Source: Brevundimonas vesicularis
Lineage (GTDB): Bacteria > Pseudomonadota > Alphaproteobacteria > Caulobacterales > Caulobacteraceae
NCBI RefSeq assembly: GCF_014204545.1
Contig: NZ_JACHLJ010000003.1
Coordinates: 1-64,000 of the forward strand
Direction: 5' to 3'
DNA: 64,000 nt
In this document: positions 45,657 through 55,159 of the stretch, one piece after another
Numbering within the stretch: the stretch's first letter is position 1
Layout of the letters: each line of letters begins with the position of its first letter
Made by a program: the position numbers and the translations under genes
Notes under the pieces: model-generated
The model's database searches: none
What the model was told of the DNA's origin: nothing
What the model saw: only the letters and a program-made list of their open reading frames with translations

Positions 45657-45779
45657 CGAGGACGCCGATTTCGGGTTCTCCAGACTGACGGCGCCGGTTT
45701 CGGGTCGTCGATCTGATCTCCTACCGTCCGGGCCAAAACGCCGGGCGGCTCAACCTTGCTGATCCTCAGGAGGATGCTG
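45657..45779 (+). promoter_or_regulatory. ROSE-like RNA thermometer in hsp20 leader
   Basis: The leader can form a hairpin 45724-45731 with 45741-45748 (eight pairs), then a final hairpin in which CCUUGCU (45754-45760) pairs with the AGGAGG Shine-Dalgarno (45768-45773): C-G, C-G, U-A, U-G, a bulged G, C-G, U-A. The UUGCU against AGGA pairing with the bulged G is the diagnostic ROSE feature. An alternative helix ATCCT/AGGAT also hides the site. Upstream CGCCG/CGGCG may form another arm. Confidence 0.65.
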
Positions 45780-46259
45780 ATGCGTACCTATGATTTCACC
45801 CCGCTGTACCGTTCGGCCGTCGGCTTCGACCGTCTGGCCAATCTGCTGGAAAACGCCTCGCGCGCGACCAGCCAGGACACGGGCTATCCCCCCTATAACA
45901 TCGAGACCACGGGCGAGAACGCCTATCGCATCGAGATCGCCGTCGCCGGCTTCAGCCCCGACGAGCTGAACATCGAGGTGAAGGAAAACCTGCTCACCGT
46001 GACCGGCCGCAAGACCGCCAACGACGATACGGCGACGCAGAAGACCTATCTGCATCGCGGCCTGGCCGAGCGCGATTTCGAGCGCCGGTTCCAGCTGGCC
46101 GACTATGTCGTCGTCAACGACGCCAACCTGGTCAACGGTCTGCTGTCGATCTCGTTGAAGCGCGAGCTGCCCGAGGCGCTGAAGCCCCGCCGTATCGAAA
46201 TCGGCGCCGGCCAGCCGCTGATCGAAGGCCAGGCTGAGAAGAAGGCTGAAGCGGCCTAA
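45780..46259 (+). CDS. small heat-shock protein Hsp20
   Basis: A 159-residue alpha-crystallin protein. The ATG at 45780 follows AGGAGG by six bases. The N-terminus [20 protein letters not shown] is the IbpA/HspD type; the crystallin domain runs about 40-135 with [30 protein letters not shown] and the A-x-x-x-n-G-x-L-like [17 protein letters not shown]; the C-terminal IEIGAG tail has the I-x-I motif. A holdase that binds unfolding proteins. Controlled by the sigma-32-like promoter and ROSE-like leader upstream. Confidence 0.95.
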   Translation: MRTYDFTPLYRSAVGFDRLANLLENASRATSQDTGYPPYNIETTGENAYRIEIAVAGFSPDELNIEVKENLLTVTGRKTANDDTATQKTYLHRGLAERDFERRFQLADYVVVNDANLVNGLLSISLKRELPEALKPRRIEIGAGQPLIEGQAEKKAEAA

Positions 46260-46280
46260 GCCGTTTCAAGGCCAACTATG

Positions 46281-46308
46281 AAAGGGCGGCGTTCGCGTCG
46301 CCCTTTTT
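46281..46308 (+). terminator. intrinsic terminator of hsp20
   Basis: Stem AAAGGGCG (46281-46288) with CGCCCTTT (46299-46306) followed by more T; it ends just before the convergent rppH stop. Confidence 0.7.
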
Positions 46309-46785
46309 CTATGCCGCCAGGTGCGAGAAGGCGGCGACGACCTGTTCATACGCCGGGCGTTTGAACGGCACGATCAGGTCGCAGGCGTCCGACAGCGGCC
46401 CCCAGCGCCAGGCGTCGAACTCGACCTCGTCGTCGGCCGCCAGATCGATCTCGGCCTCGTCGCCGGTGAAGCGGAAGGCGAACCACTGCTGCTTTTGCCC
46501 CTTGAAACCGCGCCAGGCCTTGGCGTTGTTCATGGCTTCGGGCGTGAAGTCGTACAGGATCCAGTCGTCCGTCCGCGCCAGCAGTTCGATCGAGGTGACG
46601 CCGGTCTCCTCATGCAGTTCGCGGCGGGCGGCGGCTTCCAGATCCTCGCCCGCATCGACCCCGCCCTGCGGGAACTGCCAGTTATGCGGACCGGGCGTGG
46701 CGTGCCGCTGGCCGTACCAGACCAGGCCCTCGCGATTGAACAGCACGACCCCGACATTGGGGCGGTAGGCGTCGAGATCGGACAT
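46309..46785 (-). CDS. rppH: RNA pyrophosphohydrolase
   Basis: Removes pyrophosphate from the 5' end of mRNAs to start decay. The 158-residue Nudix protein has RPNVGVVLFNREGLVWYGQR, the substrate-side WQFPQGGVDAGEDLEAAARR, and the Nudix box from GGVDAGED to REL-HEETGV near residue 42-64, all conserved. Its start overlaps the stop of the deacetylase gene by one base, so the two are a unit. Confidence 0.93.
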   Translation of the reverse strand: MSDLDAYRPNVGVVLFNREGLVWYGQRHATPGPHNWQFPQGGVDAGEDLEAAARRELHEETGVTSIELLARTDDWILYDFTPEAMNNAKAWRGFKGQKQQWFAFRFTGDEAEIDLAADDEVEFDAWRWGPLSDACDLIVPFKRPAYEQVVAAFSHLAA

Positions 46786-47975
46786 TAGCGCCCCGGCCGC
46801 ATCGACAGGGACGAGGCTGGCGCCAGTTGCAGGCCACGCTGTTCCAGACCGGCGGTCCAGCGGGCGGCGGCCTCGACCGTCACCGGATAGCTGAAGCCGG
46901 CCCCAAGGGCCGAGCCGCGCAGCTTGGCCTGGGCTTCCAGGCCGTTCAGGGCGGCGACGATGGCGGCGGGCGACTGGGTCCGGTCGATGACGCGGTCCGC
47001 GCTGGCCCGCGCCCAGGCGCCCGGCCGACGCTGGAACGAGCCGTCGTCCAGGAAAGCGACGCCGCGCTGGCGAAGGACGCTCAGGAAGGCGTTCATGCCC
47101 GTATCCGAGCCGGCGAACCGGTCGCCCAGATAGTTGGTCACGCCGAAATAGCCGGTGGCGCGGCTCAGCAGCCAGTCCATCTTGGCGGTCACGTCGTCTG
47201 CGCCGCCGTCGGCCAGCAGCGTATAGGGGCCGGGGTCGTTGTCAGGATAGCCGGTCGGCTCCATCGGCATTTCCAGCATGACCTCATGGCCCTGCGCGCG
47301 CGCCTGGTCGATCCAGCCCTGCAGATTGTCGGCATAGGGCACGAAGCTAAGCGTAACCTCCGGCGGCAGGCGTTCGATGGCCGCGCGGGTGGTGACGGCG
47401 TTCAGGCCCAGGCCGCCGACGATCAGCGACACCCGCGGCTTGCCGTTCGGTCGGAACGGGCGGGCGTAGGCCTGGGCCGGCACGCGGCCGTCGGGCGCGA
47501 TCATCGGCAGGGGACCGTTCGATCCAGGCTGCGACAGCCCGGCGATCGGGGCCTTAGCCAACGGAGAGGCAGCGTGGACCGGCGCCGTGATGGGCGCGCC
47601 CTGACCCGAGACGCTGCCGCCGTCCGGCAGGGTGATGACGGCGTCGCCGCCTGCGGTCGGATCGGCGCCGCCCGCGAGATTCTGATATAGCCCCATCGCG
47701 CCCATGGAGAAGGCTTCGAAACCCGTCGGGGCCGGCGCTTGCGGTGCGGGCGCATCGCGTTCCAGCGCGACATGGGCCGACGGTGTTCCCGCCTTGGGAT
47801 CACCCAGCACCGTCAGGAACAGGGCGCTGGCGCCGAGCAGCAGCAAGCCAGCCAGACCCGCCGCGACCGGCGGCTTCTTCAGAGCGTCGACGACAGGTTT
47901 CAGACTCGGACCGTCCTTGGCGCGCGGGGCGGTCCCGGCGGTGGCGGCGAGTGCGGATTGGCGTTTGGCGAACAT
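46785..47975 (-). CDS. divergent polysaccharide deacetylase family protein (YibQ-like)
   Basis: About 396 residues from the ATG at 47975 (a TTG two codons earlier is possible). A basic N-terminus precedes one membrane helix (about 36-58), then a long Pro/Ala/Gly-rich linker and the DUF610/YibQ domain from about 165: VSLIVGGLGLNAVTTRAAIE, VTLSFVPYADNLQGWIDQAR, GHEVMLEMPMEP and VAFLDDGSF. The barrel is deacetylase-like but catalytic metal ligands differ. Usually envelope-associated near CtpA/EnvC; those are not seen here. Confidence 0.87.
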   Translation of the reverse strand: MFAKRQSALAATAGTAPRAKDGPSLKPVVDALKKPPVAAGLAGLLLLGASALFLTVLGDPKAGTPSAHVALERDAPAPQAPAPTGFEAFSMGAMGLYQNLAGGADPTAGGDAVITLPDGGSVSGQGAPITAPVHAASPLAKAPIAGLSQPGSNGPLPMIAPDGRVPAQAYARPFRPNGKPRVSLIVGGLGLNAVTTRAAIERLPPEVTLSFVPYADNLQGWIDQARAQGHEVMLEMPMEPTGYPDNDPGPYTLLADGGADDVTAKMDWLLSRATGYFGVTNYLGDRFAGSDTGMNAFLSVLRQRGVAFLDDGSFQRRPGAWARASADRVIDRTQSPAAIVAALNGLEAQAKLRGSALGAGFSYPVTVEAAARWTAGLEQRGLQLAPASSLSMRPGR

Positions 47976-48177
47976 GGGCAAGAGTGGAACCGATCTGGAA
48001 TCCTACGCCCGCATCATCGGGCGCCGTCGGTTAAGAAACCCTAACGGGCGGTTCACCATGATCGACGCGGTGATTTCCGGGGGCGGCTGTCACGGATCGT
48101 GCGTTGACGTGGGCGACTTCGCCCTTCCAGATGCCGACCTCCCCGCGCCGACCCCAAGCCGTCCCAGGATATTTCAG

Positions 48178-50877
48178 ATGATGAGTCCCGCCGCCGACGA
48201 CGCCCTGCGTGACGAAGTTCGACTGCTGGGCGGCATTTTGGGCGACATCATCCGCGACGAGGGCGGTCAGGCCCTGTTCGACCATGTCGAGGCGGTGCGA
48301 CAGGCTTCGATCGCCTATCATCGCGACCCGGCCTCGCACCCCGCCAAGCGGCTGGAGAAGCTGCTGACCGCCATGTCGGTGGATCAGGCGGCCGGTCTGG
48401 CGCACGGCTTCGCCTTGTTCTCTCTGCTGGCCAATATCGCCGAGGATCGCTCGACCCGCCGCCGCGCCCAGAGCCAGGCCGAGGCCGGCGCCCGGCCCGA
48501 CACGCCGGAAGGCGCGCTGAAGCGTCTGGCCGATCAGGGCGTGGACCGCGAGGCCGTGCACGCCCTGCTGGATCAGTCGCTGATCTCGCCCGTCCTGACC
48601 GCCCACCCGTCCGAGGTCCGGCGCAAGAGCGTCATCGACCGCATCGCCGCCATCACCGACCTGCTGGACGCCTGCGACAAGGCTGGCGACGCCTGCACCC
48701 TGGACGCCATCGCCGAACCGCTGCGCCGCCAGATCGTCATCCTGTGGGCCACGCGTCTGGTTCGCACCCAGGGGCTGGTGGTGCAGGACGAGATCGACAC
48801 GGTGGTCTCCTTCCTGGACCGCATCTTCCTGCACGTGGCGCCCAAGCAGTTGTCGGCTTGGCGGCGGCTGCTGGAGGCGCCCGAGCTGAAGCCCTTCATG
48901 CGCGTCGGCACCTGGGTCGGCGGCGACCGCGACGGCAATCCGAACGTGGACGCCACGGTGATGGCCGCCGCCTTCCGCACCCAGGCGCGGGCCGTGCTGA
49001 CCTTCTATCTGGACGAGGTCCACGCCTTGGGCGCCGAACTCAGCCTTGCGGCCGAACTGGCCCAGGTGTCGCCCGAGCTTCAGGCCCTGGCCGACGCCGC
49101 CCACGATCCCTCCCCCCACCGCGCGGACGAGCCCTATCGCCGCGCCCTGACCGGCGTCTACGCCCGCCTGGCCGCCACGCACGAGAAGCTGGGCGACGCC
49201 CCCCCGCCCCGTCGCCCGGCGGTTCAGGCCGAACCCTATCCCGGCCCCGACGCTTTCGAGGCTGATCTGAAAACGCTTCACGACAGCCTGGTGTCGCACC
49301 ACGGCGGCGTCTTCGCCGACGACCGGCTCAGCGACCTGATCACGGCGGTCGAGGTGTTCGGCTTCCATATGGCGACCCTGGACATGCGCCAGAACGCCGA
49401 CGTCCACGAGCGCGTCGTCGCCGACCTGCTGAAGGTCGCAGGCGTCCAGTCCGACTATCTGGCGCTGGACGAAGAAGGCCGGCTGCAGGTGCTGGGCGCC
49501 GAACTGGCCTCGTCGCGCCTGCTGTTCAGCCCCTATGCCGACTATGAGCCGGAAACACTGAAGGAGCGCGCCATACTTCAGGCGGCCGCGACCGCGCTCG
49601 CCGCCTTCGGCGCCCAGTCGATCCGCACCCATATCGTGTCCAAGACGGATGCGGCTTCCGACCTGCTGGAAGTCTATCTGCTGCTGAAGGAGGTCGGTCT
49701 CTACCGACCCGAAGACCCCGCCGCCTGTCCTATCCAGGCCGCGCCTCTGTTCGAGACCATCGAAGACCTTCGCGCCGCGCGCCCTACCCTGGAGCGGCTG
49801 TTGCAGGAGCCGTCGGCCCTCGCCGTCGCCAAGGCGCGCGGGGTGCAGGAGGTGATGATCGGCTATTCGGACTCCAACAAAGACGGCTCCTACCTGACCT
49901 CGGGCTGGGAGCTGCACGAGGCTTCGCGCGCCCTGGTCGAGGTGACGCAGAAGCATGGGCTGAAGCTGCAACTGTTCCACGGGCGCGGCGGCACGGTCGG
50001 GCGTGGCGGCGGCTCGTCCTTCGCCGGCGTCCTGGCCCAACCCGAAGGCACGGTCCAGGGCCGCATTCGCACCACCGAACAGGGCGAGGTCATCGCCAAC
50101 AAATACGGCGAGCCGGAAATCGCGCTTCGCAATCTGGACGCCCTGACCTGCGGCGCCATGCTGGCCTCGCTGGGCAAGGGGACGGATCACGCCTTTACCG
50201 CCGAACACGGCGCGACCCTGTCGGACCTGTCGGCCCGGTCGATGGCCGCCTATCGCAAGCTGGTCTATGAGACCGACGGCTTCGTGGACTATTACCGCGC
50301 CGCCACCCCCATCGCCGAGATCGCCGATCTGAAGATCGGCTCGCGCCCGTCGTCGCGCACCGCCTCGACCCGGATCGAGGATCTGCGGGCCATTCCCTGG
50401 GTGTTCAGCTGGTCGCAGAGCCGGGTCATGCTGCCCGGCTGGTTCGGCTTCGGCTCGGCCGTGCAGGGCAAGGACATGGGCGAGCTGAAGGCGATGGCCG
50501 AGGCCTGGCCCTTCTTCAAGACCTTGGTCCAGAACATGGAGATGGTCATGGCCAAGTCCGACATGACCATCGCCCGCCGCTACGCCACCCTGGTGCCCGA
50601 TGCGTCGCTGGCGTCGCGCATCTATGGCGAAATCCGCGAGGAGTGGCAGCGCACCCACGACGCCATCCTGGCCATCACCGGCCATGACGCCCTGCTGGGT
50701 GGTCAGCCCGAGCTGGACCGGCTGATCCGGCTACGCATGCCCTATGTCGAGCCGCTGAACCACGTCCAGATCGAACTGATCCGCCGCCGCCGCGCAGGCG
50801 ACAGCGACCCCCGCGTCCGCGAGGGCATCCTTCTGGCCATCAATGGCGTGGCGGCAGGCTTGCGAAACAGCGGCTGA
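48178..50877 (+). CDS. ppc: phosphoenolpyruvate carboxylase
   Basis: Carboxylates PEP to oxaloacetate to refill the TCA cycle. About 899 residues from ATG 48178 (ATG 48181 is equally possible; AGGA lies 8-11 bases before). The catalytic His is in VLTAHPSEVRRKS near residue 140; MRVGTWVGGDRDGNPNV, IGYSDSNKDGSYLTSGWEL, the loop FHGRGGTVGRGGGSS, QPEGTVQGRIRTTEQGEVI and the C-terminal RNSG are all typical. The open frame extends far upstream through non-coding sequence and should not be used for the start. Convergent with corA. Confidence 0.96.
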   Translation: MMSPAADDALRDEVRLLGGILGDIIRDEGGQALFDHVEAVRQASIAYHRDPASHPAKRLEKLLTAMSVDQAAGLAHGFALFSLLANIAEDRSTRRRAQSQAEAGARPDTPEGALKRLADQGVDREAVHALLDQSLISPVLTAHPSEVRRKSVIDRIAAITDLLDACDKAGDACTLDAIAEPLRRQIVILWATRLVRTQGLVVQDEIDTVVSFLDRIFLHVAPKQLSAWRRLLEAPELKPFMRVGTWVGGDRDGNPNVDATVMAAAFRTQARAVLTFYLDEVHALGAELSLAAELAQVSPELQALADAAHDPSPHRADEPYRRALTGVYARLAATHEKLGDAPPPRRPAVQAEPYPGPDAFEADLKTLHDSLVSHHGGVFADDRLSDLITAVEVFGFHMATLDMRQNADVHERVVADLLKVAGVQSDYLALDEEGRLQVLGAELASSRLLFSPYADYEPETLKERAILQAAATALAAFGAQSIRTHIVSKTDAASDLLEVYLLLKEVGLYRPEDPAACPIQAAPLFETIEDLRAARPTLERLLQEPSALAVAKARGVQEVMIGYSDSNKDGSYLTSGWELHEASRALVEVTQKHGLKLQLFHGRGGTVGRGGGSSFAGVLAQPEGTVQGRIRTTEQGEVIANKYGEPEIALRNLDALTCGAMLASLGKGTDHAFTAEHGATLSDLSARSMAAYRKLVYETDGFVDYYRAATPIAEIADLKIGSRPSSRTASTRIEDLRAIPWVFSWSQSRVMLPGWFGFGSAVQGKDMGELKAMAEAWPFFKTLVQNMEMVMAKSDMTIARRYATLVPDASLASRIYGEIREEWQRTHDAILAITGHDALLGGQPELDRLIRLRMPYVEPLNHVQIELIRRRRAGDSDPRVREGILLAINGVAAGLRNSG

Positions 50878-51843
50878 CTACAGCCACTTCGTCCGTTTGA
50901 ACGTCACATACAGCGCCGCGCAGATGGCCGCGATCACGCACAAGACCGCATAGTATCCGTATTCCCAGCGCAGCTCGGGCATGTGCTCGAAGTTCATGCC
51001 GTAGATGCCGGCGATGGCGGTCGGCACGGCCAGGATGGCGGCCCACGCGGCCAGCTTGCGCGTGATCAGGCCCTGACGTTGCTGCTCCAGCAGGTTGGCG
51101 ACCTCGAACACCGACGACAGGATGTCGTTCAAGCCGCCCAGCCGGCTGTTCACCCGCCGCACATGGTCCCCCACGTCGCGGAAATAGGGCCGCACGTCCG
51201 GATCGATACAGGGCAGGTCCAGAGACTGGAGCCGTCCCAGGACCTCTTCCATCGGCCCCAAAATGCGACGGAACTTCAATAGTTCGCGGCGCAGGGTGAA
51301 CAGCCGGCGAATTTCCAGGCGTGAAAGGAAGGCGTCCAGGGTCCGCTGCTCCATCTCCAGAACGCTGTCCTCGACATCGTCGACGATGGGGGCATAGGCG
51401 TCGACGATGAAGTCCAGGATGCCGTGCAGGACGAAATCGGGACCCTTCTTGAGCTGCAGGGGCGAGGCTTCCAGCTGTGTGCGCAAATGGTTGTGGGCGC
51501 GGGCCGAGCCGTGACGGATGCTGACCACATGGTCGTCGCCGACGAAGACGTGCGTTTCGCCATAGGCCAGCCGGTCGTCGATCTTCATCGCCGTGCGCGC
51601 CACGACGAACAGCTCATGCCCATAGACCTCGACCTTGGGCATCTGGTGCGCCGCCAGGGCGTCCTCGACCGCCAGCGGATGCAGGCTGAAACGATCGACC
51701 AGGATCTCGATCTCGGCGTCCGTCGGATCGTAGAGGCCGATCCAGACGAACTCGCCGGGCTCCAGCGCCAACCCCTCAGGCGTCAGCGGCGCCTCTCGCA
51801 CGCGCTGGCCGTCGCAATAAACATAGGAGGCGACGACGGTCAT
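50878..51843 (-). CDS. corA: magnesium/cobalt transporter CorA
   Basis: A protein of 321 residues from ATG 51843; a TTG four codons earlier is unlikely. The large cytoplasmic N-terminal funnel precedes two C-terminal membrane helices; the first ends with the YGMNFEHMPEL motif (GMN signature of the ion pore) near residue 285, and the second runs to a Lys-rich end (FKRTKWL). Imports Mg2+ and related divalent ions down the gradient. The stop abuts the ppc stop. Confidence 0.94.
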   Translation of the reverse strand: MTVVASYVYCDGQRVREAPLTPEGLALEPGEFVWIGLYDPTDAEIEILVDRFSLHPLAVEDALAAHQMPKVEVYGHELFVVARTAMKIDDRLAYGETHVFVGDDHVVSIRHGSARAHNHLRTQLEASPLQLKKGPDFVLHGILDFIVDAYAPIVDDVEDSVLEMEQRTLDAFLSRLEIRRLFTLRRELLKFRRILGPMEEVLGRLQSLDLPCIDPDVRPYFRDVGDHVRRVNSRLGGLNDILSSVFEVANLLEQQRQGLITRKLAAWAAILAVPTAIAGIYGMNFEHMPELRWEYGYYAVLCVIAAICAALYVTFKRTKWL

Positions 51844-51904
51844 GCGGATTTCCAAAGTCTGCGCGGGTCTCGACCTGCTCTAGGCCAGGTTCTCGCCAAA
51901 CGAA

Positions 51905-51932
51905 ACGGCCGGCGGATCGCTCCGCCGGCCGT
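51905..51932 (-). terminator. perfect 12-pair hairpin after the M3 peptidase gene
   Basis: Fully complementary arms (51905-51916 and 51921-51932) with a TCGC loop. On the minus strand it is followed by TTTCGTTT, a moderate terminator tail. Confidence 0.6.
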
Positions 51933-51981
51933 CAGATTTGCGATTGCGCTCAAGCAGCGCGAAGCGCGGTAGCGCCCTTTA

Positions 51982-54168
51982 TCAAGAAACAGGGAAGCCC
52001 CGGACCTTCAGCAGAGCCGCCACGTCCGGGTCGCGACCGCGGAAGGCGCGATAGGCTTCGGCGCGATCGGTGGTGTTGCCCGGCGCCAGCATGATCGACT
52101 TGAACCGGCCGGCGATGTCCGGATTGAACACGTCGCCCGACTCTTCGAAATAGGCCCAGGTGTCGGCGTCCATCGTCTCGGACCACAGATAGCTGTAGTA
52201 GCCCGCCGAATAGGCGTCCGACGTGAACAGGTGATTGAACTGCGGCAGGCGGTGCCGCATCACGATCTCCTTGGGCATGCCGATCCGCGCCAGGCTGGCC
52301 TTTTCGAACGCGTCGATGTTGGTCGGCGGCGCGGCCTGGGTATGCAGGTCCATGTCGACGATGGCCGAAGACAGATAGCTAACCGTCGCATAGCCCTGGT
52401 TGAAGGTGGCGGCGGCTTCGATCTTGTTGACCAGTTCGGCCGGCATGGCCGCACCCGTCTGATAGTGCTTCAGATAGCCGTCCAAGATCGGGCGGCTCAG
52501 CACCCAGTGCTCGTGCACCTGCGACGGATATTCGACGAAGTCGCGCGGCGTGTTGCCGTACGACGGATAGGTCACCACCGACGACAGATAGTGCAGGGCG
52601 TGGCCGAACTCGTGGAACAGGGTCTCGGCGTCGTCCAGCGAGATCAGAACGGGCTCGCCTGGCTCCGGCTTGGTGAAGTTGTTGTTGTTCGAGGCCAGGA
52701 TGACCTTGGAGCCGTCGAGCTGCGAGAACGACCGATAGGTGGTCATCCAGGCGCCCGAACGCTTGCCCGGACGGGCGTAGTCGTCGGTGTAGTACAAACC
52801 GATCAGTCGGCCGTCCCGGCTCTTGTCATAGACCTCGTAGGCCTCGACGTCGGGCTCGAAGGTCGGCACCGATCCCTTGGGCAGCTTCTTGAACTGGAAG
52901 CCGTACAGGCGCTCGGCCATGGCGAAGGAGCCGGCGCGGACCGCGTTCAGCTCAAAGTAGGGCTTCAGCTGGTTCTGATCCAGGTCGTACTTGGCCTTGC
53001 GCACCTTCTCGGCGAAGTAGAGGTAGTCCCACGGCTCGATGTCGAAACCGGCGATCGCCTTCATGTCGGCGACCTCTTCGGCGACGCGGGCCTTGGCCGG
53101 CGCCCAGACGCGATCCATCAGGGCCTGAGCATTGGCCGGGGTCTTGGCCATCGTGTCCTGCATGCGCAGTTCGGCGTGGTTGCGATAGCCCAAGAGCTTG
53201 GCGCGTTGGTCGCGCAGCTTCACGATCTCGGCGATGGTGGCGTTGGTGTCGTTGGCGTCGCCGTTGTCGCCGCGATTGACGAACTTCTTCCAGACCTGCT
53301 CGCGCAGGGCCCGGTCGTCGGCGAAGGTCAGGAAGGGATCGACCGCCGAACGCGTGTTCAGGATCGCCCAGCCCTGCAGGTTGCGGCTGCGCGCAGCGCT
53401 GGCGGCGGCCGCCTTGTTGGAGTCGGGCAGGCCCCGCACGCCGGCCTCGTTGGGGATCAGCGTCCAGGCATTCTCATCGGCGACGACCTTCTGGCCGAAG
53501 CGAGTGAAGGCGTTGGACAGGGCGGTGTTGATCCGGCCCAGTTCGGCCTTGCCGGCCGCGTCCAGATTGGCGCCCGAACGGATGAAGGCGTCGCGGCGAC
53601 GCTCGGCCAGACGCTTCTGCTGGGCGCTGAGGCCCGCCGCATCCGCGGTGTCGGCGACGGTCTTGACCCGCTGGAACAGCTTGTCGTTGAAGGTGATCTC
53701 GTCCGAAGCAGCCGACAGCAGCGGCGACAGCTCGGTGTCGACCGCGTCATAGGCTTCGCCGCCGATGTTGGAGGTCATCACGCCATAGACGTTGGACGCC
53801 CGGTCCAGCGGCTCGCCGGCCAGCTCCAGCGCCGCCATGGTGTTGGCGAACGTCGGGGCCTCGGGGTTGTTGGCGATGGCGGCGATGTCGGCGCGCTGCA
53901 GTTCGATGCCTTCCAGCATGGCTTCGCGCAGCTTGGCCGGCGTCACCTTGTCGAAGGGCGGAACGCCATCATACTTCCCGGTCCAGGCCTGCAGCAGCTC
54001 GGCGCGCGGCGCCTGGCTGGGCAGGACGGCGCGGGCGATGCGCGCTTCTTCCGCGACGCTGGCGGCGGACGGCGCCGCAGCGGACCCGCCCGAGGTCGCG
54101 CCCGTGGAAGCGCAGGCCGACAGGGCCATCAGGCTGCCGCCCGCGATGAGAAGCTGGCGTCTATGCAT
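51982..54168 (-). CDS. M3 family metallopeptidase (peptidyl-dipeptidase Dcp type)
   Basis: About 728 residues from ATG 54168, which begins with MHRRQLLIAGGSLMALSAC: a signal peptide with lipobox LSAC (Cys19), so a periplasmic lipoprotein; a longer upstream frame is unlikely. The zinc site is TLFHEFGHALHYLS (HExxH) near residue 520, the third ligand comes in the following helix. The C-terminal GYYSYLWSETMDADTWAYFE block is family-typical. It trims dipeptides or oligopeptides in the envelope. Confidence 0.92.
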   Translation of the reverse strand: MHRRQLLIAGGSLMALSACASTGATSGGSAAAPSAASVAEEARIARAVLPSQAPRAELLQAWTGKYDGVPPFDKVTPAKLREAMLEGIELQRADIAAIANNPEAPTFANTMAALELAGEPLDRASNVYGVMTSNIGGEAYDAVDTELSPLLSAASDEITFNDKLFQRVKTVADTADAAGLSAQQKRLAERRRDAFIRSGANLDAAGKAELGRINTALSNAFTRFGQKVVADENAWTLIPNEAGVRGLPDSNKAAAASAARSRNLQGWAILNTRSAVDPFLTFADDRALREQVWKKFVNRGDNGDANDTNATIAEIVKLRDQRAKLLGYRNHAELRMQDTMAKTPANAQALMDRVWAPAKARVAEEVADMKAIAGFDIEPWDYLYFAEKVRKAKYDLDQNQLKPYFELNAVRAGSFAMAERLYGFQFKKLPKGSVPTFEPDVEAYEVYDKSRDGRLIGLYYTDDYARPGKRSGAWMTTYRSFSQLDGSKVILASNNNNFTKPEPGEPVLISLDDAETLFHEFGHALHYLSSVVTYPSYGNTPRDFVEYPSQVHEHWVLSRPILDGYLKHYQTGAAMPAELVNKIEAAATFNQGYATVSYLSSAIVDMDLHTQAAPPTNIDAFEKASLARIGMPKEIVMRHRLPQFNHLFTSDAYSAGYYSYLWSETMDADTWAYFEESGDVFNPDIAGRFKSIMLAPGNTTDRAEAYRAFRGRDPDVAALLKVRGFPVS

Positions 54169-54297
54169 GGAATGCTCCGAAACAAGATCATGGTTGCGAT
54201 ACACTTAGGCGCACGGATCGCCCCCGTCACCTGACGCGGGCATAAACTTGTCGCCAATCCGGTTGGATACGTCGTCGCACTGTTCTAAAGCCGGGCC

Positions 54298-55155
54298 ATG
54301 GCTATTGGCGTTTTCGACTCCGGCGTGGGCGGCCTGACCGTCCACCGCGAACTGACCCGACGCTTCCCCCAGCGGGACTTCGTCTATCTGGCCGACCAGG
54401 CCCACGCCCCCTATGGCGGGCGCGGCGGCGAAGACATCGTCGAACTGACGAAAACCGGTTGCGAGCGTCTGTTCGCGGCCGGCGCCTCCGTCGTCGTCCT
54501 GGCCTGCAACACCGCCAGCGCCATTGCGCTTCGCCGCCTGCAACAGACCTGGCTGCCGGGTCTGCGCGAACGTCTGGGCCGCCCGGTCAACATCCTGGGC
54601 ATCATCGTCCCGACCATCGAGGCGGCGACCGGCAAGCCCTGGAGCTTCGAGGCCGAGCGCCCGCAAGAAGGCGAAAAGGTCGCCTCCATCGACATCACCG
54701 GCGTATTCTGCACCGCCGCCACGGCCATCAGCCGCGTCTATGAGATCGAGATCGACAAGCGGCGCGAGGACATCGCCGTCTTTTCCGAGCCCTGCCCCGG
54801 CCTGGCGGGTCTGATCGAGCTGGGCGCGCCGCCTGAGGAGCTGAAGGTGGTGATCGACGACCACGTCGATGCCCTGCGTCGCCGCATCGGCCGCCACCCG
54901 GACAAGGCCATCCTGGGCTGCACCCACTATGAGATCGTCGCCGAACTGTTCGCCCAGGCCCTGCCGGCCGGCACCGTTCTGATCGAACAGCCGACGGCGG
55001 TGGCGGATGCGCTGGAGCGCTATTTCAAGGCGCACCCCGAATACGATCTGGGCGACAGCGGGCGTCGCGACTTCCTGACCACCGGCCAGGCCGGGCCGCA
55101 GTCGGAACTGGTGTCTCAGTTTTGGGGCGCGCCGGTGACGTTCGAACAGGCCTAA
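54298..55155 (+). CDS. murI: glutamate racemase
   Basis: Interconverts L- and D-glutamate for peptidoglycan. The 285-residue protein has IGVFDSGVGGLTVHREL at the start, the first catalytic Cys in VVVLACNTASAIALRRL near residue 71, TEA-like LGIIVPTIEAA, and the second Cys in LGCTHYEIVAELFAQ near 206. It diverges from the M3 peptidase across 129 bases and converges with the CDF transporter gene, four bases apart. Confidence 0.95.
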   Translation: MAIGVFDSGVGGLTVHRELTRRFPQRDFVYLADQAHAPYGGRGGEDIVELTKTGCERLFAAGASVVVLACNTASAIALRRLQQTWLPGLRERLGRPVNILGIIVPTIEAATGKPWSFEAERPQEGEKVASIDITGVFCTAATAISRVYEIEIDKRREDIAVFSEPCPGLAGLIELGAPPEELKVVIDDHVDALRRRIGRHPDKAILGCTHYEIVAELFAQALPAGTVLIEQPTAVADALERYFKAHPEYDLGDSGRRDFLTTGQAGPQSELVSQFWGAPVTFEQA

Positions 55156-55159
55156 GGGC

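Noticed and set aside
48031..50685. An 884-codon open frame on the minus strand opposite ppc
   Set aside because: It is an antisense shadow of a clear ppc gene. High GC makes long false frames common, and its protein is low-complexity Gly/Gln/His/Arg without motifs.
52231..54234. A 667-codon plus-strand frame opposite the M3 peptidase
   Set aside because: Shadow of the peptidase gene; no motifs and skewed composition.
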